The notes under the pieces were generated by a model. That model saw only the letters and a list, made by a program, of their open reading frames with translations, did not search any database and was not told where the DNA came from. This document shows, piece after piece, positions 33,831-38,835 of a stretch of 38,835 bases of DNA (positions are counted from its first letter, which is position 1; each line of letters starts with the position of its first letter). A program made the position numbers and the translations under genes. The stretch comes from Lentisphaeria bacterium (GTDB taxonomy: Bacteria > Verrucomicrobiota > Lentisphaeria > Victivallales > UBA1829), in NCBI GenBank assembly GCA_017963105.1, contig JAGCTY010000134.1:1-38835 (forward strand). The letters are read 5' to 3'.

Positions 33831-34202
33831 ATGCAGAAAATCACCGAAATCATCGTCTCCATCCCCGTCATCTACCGCACCATCTTCCTCCTCGTCTGCG
33901 CGAACTGCTTCATGACGTATGCATGGTACGGACACCTGAAGAACATGGCGAGCAAGCCGTGGTGGATGGCCGCAATCGTCAGCTGGAGCATCGCGCTGCT
34001 CGAATACCTGCTCCAGGTGCCCGCGAACCGCATCGGCTACGGCACGCTCACGCTCGCCCAGCTCAAGATCATCCAGGAAGTCATCACGCTCTCCGTCTTC
34101 GTGCCGTTCTCCATGCTCTACATGAAGGAAGGCTTCCGCCTCGACTTCCTCTGGGCCGGGCTCTGCCTCTGCGGCGCAGTCTTCTTCATCTTCCGCAAAT
34201 AA
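33831..34202 (+). CDS. DUF486/DMT-family small membrane protein
   Basis: A 123-residue protein of the DUF486 family with four membrane helices. The family pattern is clear: NCFMTYAWYGHLKNM, AAIVSWSIALLEYLLQVPAN, RIGYGTLTLAQLKIIQEV, SVFVPFSMLYMKEGFRLDFL and AGLCLCGAVFFIFRK. It is related to half-size drug/metabolite transporters and probably works as a dimer; the substrate is unknown. AGGA lies 10 bp before the ATG. It is 148 bp after the coiled-coil gene with a probable terminator between, so it is likely a separate unit. Confidence 0.92.
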   Translation: MQKITEIIVSIPVIYRTIFLLVCANCFMTYAWYGHLKNMASKPWWMAAIVSWSIALLEYLLQVPANRIGYGTLTLAQLKIIQEVITLSVFVPFSMLYMKEGFRLDFLWAGLCLCGAVFFIFRK

Positions 34203-34308
34203 CGGAGCGACAGAAAGTTTCGCCGCAAAGACGCGGCCATTTCCCCGTCTCCCGGCAAACTCTAAAACGGTGTTTGATACCTGTTCAGCCTGTCCATCTG
34301 TGAAAAGT

Positions 34309-34342
34309 CAGCCCGCGGACTCCTTGCAGAGTCGGCGGGCTG
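34309..34342. terminator. Bidirectional terminator-like hairpin between convergent genes
   Basis: CAGCCCGC-G-GACTC pairs with GAGTC-G-GCGGGCTG (13 bp with one G-G mismatch, 6-nt loop CTTGCA). TGTTGTT follows on plus and TGACTTTTC on minus. It lies between DUF486 and the giant protein gene. Confidence 0.65.
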
Positions 34343-34372
34343 AGTGTTGTTAGAGTGCCGGGTTATGCTTTG

Positions 34373-34419
34373 GCACACGGCAGACTGTGCTGATGCAGTG
34401 TCCGGCTGCGCTCGGACAC
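34373..34419 (-). repeat. Double-hairpin element, copy E (opposite orientation)
   Basis: Read on minus: stem GTGTCCG/CGGACAC around loop AGCGCAGC (34419-34398), linker TGCATCA, then GCACA/TGTGC (34390-34373). The stem is the same as in copy C and the loop the same as in copy B. It starts 10 bp after the stop of the giant gene. Confidence 0.55.
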
Positions 34420-34429
34420 GGAATCAGTT

Positions 34430-37400
34430 TCAGGCTATCGTTGCAAGGTTTGCCCAGGTAGTGAGCTGTTTGTCGTTGACCTGCCAGTAGCCGGTGAGGC
34501 CGGTTTCGTTATTGCTCCACGCGATGTCGTCGGTGCCGTCGGCGTTGAAGTCGCCGGAGCCGACGAGCGTCCATTCGGCGGTGTTCACGGCGCTGAGGAT
34601 GGACCACGAACTCAGATATCCGTCGTTCACGCCCCAGATGCCGACCACGCCTTCGATGTTGATCATGGCGATGTCGTGCATGCCGTCGCCGTCGAAGTCG
34701 CCCGCACACAGGAAGTTCCATTCGGAGGGATCCGATACGCTGACCATGCGCCAGTCGACCGGATCATCCACGATCCAGGTGCAGTAGGCGTTGTAAGTCC
34801 ATTCGTCGTCGCCGACGAATTCATTCTTCCACAGCATGTCGCACTTGCCGTCGCCGTCGAAGTCGCCGGTCGCGACGCATTCCCACTCGGCGGAATAGCC
34901 GTTGAGAAGCGTCCATTCGCCGCCGCCCTTCCAGTACCCGAGCAGACCGACCGTTTCGGACGCCGCGGTCGGGTTCGCGATCAGCACGTCGTCCGCACCG
35001 TCTCCGTCGAAATCGCCGGTGCCGAGGACGTTCCAGCCCGCGTTCTTGAAGTTCAGGACCTGCGCAACGAACGTGCCGTCCGCCTGCGTCATTTCGCCGA
35101 CCACATAGCCTTCGTCGCTGACGCGCAGGAAATCGTCGCGCCCGTCCGCATCGAAGTCGCCGACGCCCGCGAGCGTCCAGCCGGGATCGAGCGTGAGCTG
35201 GGAGCCCCAGCCCGAACCATCGGAATACATCGAAATGACGCTGCCGTCCTTCTCCTTCGCCGCGATCATCGTCATGTCGCCGCCGGCAAAGTACCCGGTG
35301 AAGAAGTCGAACCGCGACGGCACGCCCATCGGGATGGAGATGACGACCATGCTCACGTTGTCGGCGTGGTCGGTCGCGCGCACCGTGATGCTTTCGGTCC
35401 CGCCGATGACCGCAAACGTGGCACGGCTGTCGTTGAGCTGAAGCTCGGTCCATTCTTCGCCGTCGATGCTGAGCTCCACTTTCGGCGTGAGGTCGAGCGC
35501 ATCCCAGACCTGTACGGACACCTGCGCCTCTTCGCCCGGCGCAAGGTATTGTTCGCCCGAATCGATGCGGAAATCGGTGATTTCCGGCGCGGTCGCGTCG
35601 TAGTTCACCGTGTAGGAGACGATCTCGGAGTCCGCTCCTGCATCGTTCTTCCCCTTCAGCTCGACCGTGCAGTATTCCGCCACGTCGAGGCCGTTCTCGT
35701 TGTCGAGTTCGAGCCAGCCCTCATCATCTTCGGAGACGACGCCTCTCAGGAGGCCCCTGTCCTTCACCGCCTGCTTGATGCGGTACCAGATGGACGTGGT
35801 GTACTTGTTGACCTCGGTCTTGATGTTGACCGAATACTTCGACCATTTGCCCTTCAGCAGCTCCTTGCCGTCGGACGTCGCGATGATGTTCGTGATCGCC
35901 GCTTCGGTCGACGTCACGGAGAAGACGAGCTCGTTGTTCTCGTTGTGGAGCAGGCTGTAGGTCAGGTCGTCCTCGACCTGCAGGTAGCCGTCCACGGTGA
36001 GCGTCCCGGCGAATTTCCCGCCGCGGACCACCTTCAGCGCGCCGGTCTTGTAATCCTGCGCGCCGCCGGCGAGCACATAGGAGCCTTCCGCCTGGTCGGC
36101 GTTCACGGTGATGAATTCGAGCTTCGCGCCTTCGAGGTTCGCGAGGTTGTCGATCATCGCCGTTTCGAAGCCTTCGGAGTGCTCGGTCAGGTCGAAATTC
36201 ACGGTGAGCGTCTTCGCGTCCGCCACGGCGTTGTTCAACGTCACGCGCTGCCAGTCGGTATAGGTATCGCCCGTATCCGGGTCGGTCACCTCGACCTCGA
36301 CGTATTTATAACGTTCCGCCGTGGTCACGACCGTGCCGGCGAGTTTCAGCGCGCCGTCCAGCACCACGCCGTCGGCATTCACGAGGAGCATCGCGGAGGA
36401 ATGGATCTCGGCGTTGGAGAGCGTCGACGGTCCCGTACCGGGGTCCTTGGACCCCTCGGCGATCGTGACGACGCCGGCGCTGGCGTACACGTTGCTCACC
36501 GTGCCGCCCGCCACGATCTCGAGTTCGGCGGGGCCGACCTTCTTGCTGTCGCCGGCAGGGCCTTCGTAGCCTTCGGGGGCGAGCATGGTCACGCCGTCGG
36601 CCTTGCCGCCGTCTTCGACCATCATGTAGCCGCCGCTCATCACGGTCTGTTCCGCGAACCCGACGGTGCCTTTTTGCGAGTTGCCGTACACATAGATATT
36701 GGTCTGGTAGGCGCTGTTCGTGGGATCGGTCATGGCGAAGAGTCCGGAGGCGTATCCGCCCCCGCCGATGTTCGCGGTGATGCCCTTGATCTTCGTATTC
36801 AGCACCTTGGCGCCGTCGCGGACCGAGAAGTAACCGAAGCCGCGCATGTCGGCGTCGAGGAGCGTGGCGCTGTTCAGGAACGTCATGGAGAGGCGCGCGG
36901 AGGTGTATTTGCTGCCGTAAATCGGATCCGTGTACTCGAACCCGAACTGGCCGCCGAAGCCGCTCAGCACGCCGTCGGTGGTGGTGAAGGCGCCGCTGCC
37001 CCAGCCGGCCGTCCACGTGCCGTTCAGTTCGGTCCTCGCGTAGTTCTCGTCGGCGTCCTTCACGATGGCGAGTTCCAGGCCGGCGCTTTCCTTGATCTGC
37101 ATGTCCGTGGCCTTCAGCGCGAACTTGCTGTTCACTTCCAGGATGCCGCCGTCCATGACCGTGATGCCCGACACCGTTGCGCTGCCGGGGAAGTAATCGC
37201 TCCAGCCGGAGCTGTTGCCGAAGATCAGGCGGCCGCCGGACGCGTCGAGGTTGCTCACGGCCGCGCCGTCGCTCACATAGAGCGCGCCGTCCTCGCCGAC
37301 GGTCGCGCCGTTCACGATGCCGCCGGAGCTCACGTTCATATAGGCGATGGTCGTGGTCCACGCGGTCGGGTTGCCCTCGGCGTCTCTGGACGTGACGGTG

Positions 37401-38835
37401 GTGAAACCGCGGACGGTCACGTCGAGCGCCTTCTGCCCGTTGCCCAGGTTTACCCCGCCGGCGAAGTCGACGCCGCTCATGTACGCCACGCCGTTCGCCG
37501 TGACGCCGTTCAGCACGCCGCCGCCCTTGTTCGCGATGATGCTCGGCGTTTTTCCGCCGAACTGATATTCGTAGATCCCGGCGAGCTGGCCGCCCTTGTC
37601 CAGGTGGACGTTGTTCAGCACGGTCTCGTCCAGATACTGCTGGCCGGCGATCGTCTTGCCGCCGTCGCTCGACACCTGGAGCGCGCCGCCCCAGCCGGAC
37701 AGATACAGGATGCCGCCGCTGCCCACGAACGCCCCGTCGATCGTGCCGCCCACCGCCATCGCGATGCCGTTGCTCAGGACCGAGATGTTCGTCGCCGTGC
37801 CGCCGCTGGAGACGACCAGCGCCGCATTGCTCTGGTACAGGTACTGCGAGGTGCGCTCGTAATTGGTGACCTTGCCCGTTACCGCCACGTTGTCGGCGGA
37901 ACCGCCCGCGAGCACGACCAGTTTCTTGCTTACGTCCTCTTCGATCACCGGGTTCCAGGAGTCGCTCGTGAGGGTGTTGGCGGTCTTCAGCCCGTTCTTG
38001 GACCCGATGTCCTTCACGACCGCGCCGGAGCCGATCGCCAGCGTGCCGAGCCAGTCGAACCCGCCTTCGCCAATCATATCATAGTATTTCAGCACCTTTC
38101 CGGAACTCTCGTCGATCACGCCCTTCACCACGCCGAATTCGTAACGCCTGGAGGACGGAGTCAGCCAGCGGCTGATGCTGGAAACGTACTTGCTGGTGCC
38201 GTCCGCGCTGGAGGAATAATACCCGGAGCTGTAGTAGCAGCGGCTCCCGGCCTCATCCTCCCAGACCGTGCCGAGGCCGCCGAAGACGACCGCGCCGGAG
38301 CCCGTGTAAGTGAAGCGCCCGTAGGTGCCCTGGACCGTGAGCCCGCTGTCGCCGCTGGCGTACTGGATCTCGCCCGGGTCGATGCAGTCGTAGCTGAAGT
38401 AAGCACGCGAAGCATAACCGTCGGAAGTGTAGACCTGTTTGCCGTTGGACATGACCGGAATGGAGACAGTGTTGCTGTAGTTGTAGCCGCTGAAGAAGAT
38501 GACCGCGGAGTTGTTGTCGCCGACCAGGCCCGACGTCCGCAGGTTCAGGTTCTCGACCCACGCGAAATTGCTCTGCGGATTCTCCATGCCCGTCATGCGG
38601 GTGATGCCGCCGCTGTTATAGCCCATGACGACGCAGCCGCCCATGACGGTCACGCTGGAGAGATGCGCCCCGCCGCCCACATTGACCGTAGCGCTTTGCG
38701 AACCGACCGCGCTGGTGACGTTATCCATCGCGAAAGCGGAATAGTAATACTCGCCGTTCGACAGGCCCGACGAACCGTAATGCACCGCGGTCAGGGTCCC
38801 GAACCCGCTGAGTTTGACGATGGCGGCGTTGTGTA
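34430..38835 (-). CDS. Giant AIDA-like/FG-GAP repeat surface protein, 5' end outside window
   Basis: At least 1467 residues; the frame is open to the window edge (HNAAIVKLSGFG at the edge), so the true start and any signal peptide are unseen. From the edge to about residue 1000 are imperfect beta-solenoid repeats of the autotransporter strand-loop-strand kind (VVSSGGTATNISVLSNG, GGTIDGAFVGSGGILYLSG). An Ig-like region follows (DATAPEITDFRIDSGE, ESITVRATDHADNVS). The last 270 residues are five FG-GAP/VCBS repeats at about 150-bp spacing between 34515 and 35190. Each has W....GDFDGDG.DD, a calcium-binding loop, as in GTGDFDGDGADDVL. No autotransporter beta-barrel follows; the protein ends after the last repeat. 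It is probably a secreted adhesin or surface protein exported by another route. The downstream element E lies 10 bp after the stop. Confidence 0.85.
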   Translation of the reverse strand, partial: HNAAIVKLSGFGTLTAVHYGSSGLSNGEYYYSAFAMDNVTSAVGSQSATVNVGGGAHLSSVTVMGGCVVMGYNSGGITRMTGMENPQSNFAWVENLNLRTSGLVGDNNSAVIFFSGYNYSNTVSIPVMSNGKQVYTSDGYASRAYFSYDCIDPGEIQYASGDSGLTVQGTYGRFTYTGSGAVVFGGLGTVWEDEAGSRCYYSSGYYSSSADGTSKYVSSISRWLTPSSRRYEFGVVKGVIDESSGKVLKYYDMIGEGGFDWLGTLAIGSGAVVKDIGSKNGLKTANTLTSDSWNPVIEEDVSKKLVVLAGGSADNVAVTGKVTNYERTSQYLYQSNAALVVSSGGTATNISVLSNGIAMAVGGTIDGAFVGSGGILYLSGWGGALQVSSDGGKTIAGQQYLDETVLNNVHLDKGGQLAGIYEYQFGGKTPSIIANKGGGVLNGVTANGVAYMSGVDFAGGVNLGNGQKALDVTVRGFTTVTSRDAEGNPTAWTTTIAYMNVSSGGIVNGATVGEDGALYVSDGAAVSNLDASGGRLIFGNSSGWSDYFPGSATVSGITVMDGGILEVNSKFALKATDMQIKESAGLELAIVKDADENYARTELNGTWTAGWGSGAFTTTDGVLSGFGGQFGFEYTDPIYGSKYTSARLSMTFLNSATLLDADMRGFGYFSVRDGAKVLNTKIKGITANIGGGGYASGLFAMTDPTNSAYQTNIYVYGNSQKGTVGFAEQTVMSGGYMMVEDGGKADGVTMLAPEGYEGPAGDSKKVGPAELEIVAGGTVSNVYASAGVVTIAEGSKDPGTGPSTLSNAEIHSSAMLLVNADGVVLDGALKLAGTVVTTAERYKYVEVEVTDPDTGDTYTDWQRVTLNNAVADAKTLTVNFDLTEHSEGFETAMIDNLANLEGAKLEFITVNADQAEGSYVLAGGAQDYKTGALKVVRGGKFAGTLTVDGYLQVEDDLTYSLLHNENNELVFSVTSTEAAITNIIATSDGKELLKGKWSKYSVNIKTEVNKYTTSIWYRIKQAVKDRGLLRGVVSEDDEGWLELDNENGLDVAEYCTVELKGKNDAGADSEIVSYTVNYDATAPEITDFRIDSGEQYLAPGEEAQVSVQVWDALDLTPKVELSIDGEEWTELQLNDSRATFAVIGGTESITVRATDHADNVSMVVISIPMGVPSRFDFFTGYFAGGDMTMIAAKEKDGSVISMYSDGSGWGSQLTLDPGWTLAGVGDFDADGRDDFLRVSDEGYVVGEMTQADGTFVAQVLNFKNAGWNVLGTGDFDGDGADDVLIANPTAASETVGLLGYWKGGGEWTLLNGYSAEWECVATGDFDGDGKCDMLWKNEFVGDDEWTYNAYCTWIVDDPVDWRMVSVSDPSEWNFLCAGDFDGDGMHDIAMINIEGVVGIWGVNDGYLSSWSILSAVNTAEWTLVGSGDFNADGTDDIAWSNNETGLTGYWQVNDKQLTTWANLATIA

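Overview
The window is a GC-rich bacterial chromosome segment with long coding stretches and no phage, transposase, tRNA, rRNA or CRISPR. The best guess for the host is a gut-type member of Lentisphaerota (Victivallales) or a close PVC relative. This is inferred from two H-X9-DG pseudopilins without Gly at the cleavage site, a Zn-ribbon Hanks-type kinase, a family-43 arabinanase, a sialate O-acetylesterase, Sel1 repeats and a very large AIDA/FG-GAP surface protein. No marker in the window proves the lineage.

Layout. 1-1167: 3' part of a secreted GH43 arabinanase (+). 1354-3511: two paralogous pseudopilins with a small membrane-protein gene between them (-). 3664-6391: M48 metallopeptidase followed by an orphan family-5 solute-binding protein (-). 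6669-13364: a tightly overlapping operon argD-argF-comEC-glycosyltransferase-htrA (-). 13621-13950: hpf (-). 14236-15798: sialate O-acetylesterase (-). 16122-17186: Sel1-repeat protein (+). 17391-20168: polyprenyl synthetase, an aldose-epimerase-like protein with a histone-like tail, and a thioesterase (+). 20253-22652: receptor-like Ser/Thr kinase (-), divergent from a glycosyltransferase at 22907-24082 (+). 24164-25836: Ntn amide hydrolase plus YhcH protein (-). 25989-30801: operon hisD-hisC-exported protein-cmk-thioesterase-ychJ (-). About 30999-31156: candidate small RNA (+). 31269-33682: a MotA/ExbB-like protein and a MotB-like coiled-coil partner (+). 33831-34202: DUF486 membrane protein (+). 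34430 to the right edge: a giant repeat protein (-), incomplete at its 5' end.

How genes work together. ArgD and ArgF serve arginine synthesis, and HisD and HisC the end of histidine synthesis. In both operons the biosynthetic genes lead and unrelated housekeeping or envelope genes follow, often with ATGA stop/start overlaps. Many intergenic regions carry a recognisable sigma-70-type promoter (TTGAAA or TTGATT, 16-17 bp, TATATT or TATAGT). Several of these are preceded by A/T tracts repeated about every 10 bp.

Most notable non-coding signals: (1) a family of double-hairpin elements at gene 3' ends (1261, 19626, 20170, 24116, 34373), with covarying stems and a similar loop and linker, three of which stop exactly at a stop codon; (2) a promoter-to-terminator small RNA at about 30999-31156 with a 14-bp closing stem; (3) an 18-bp near-perfect hairpin at 2619-2677. 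The most interesting protein pair is the stator-like module at 31269-33682.
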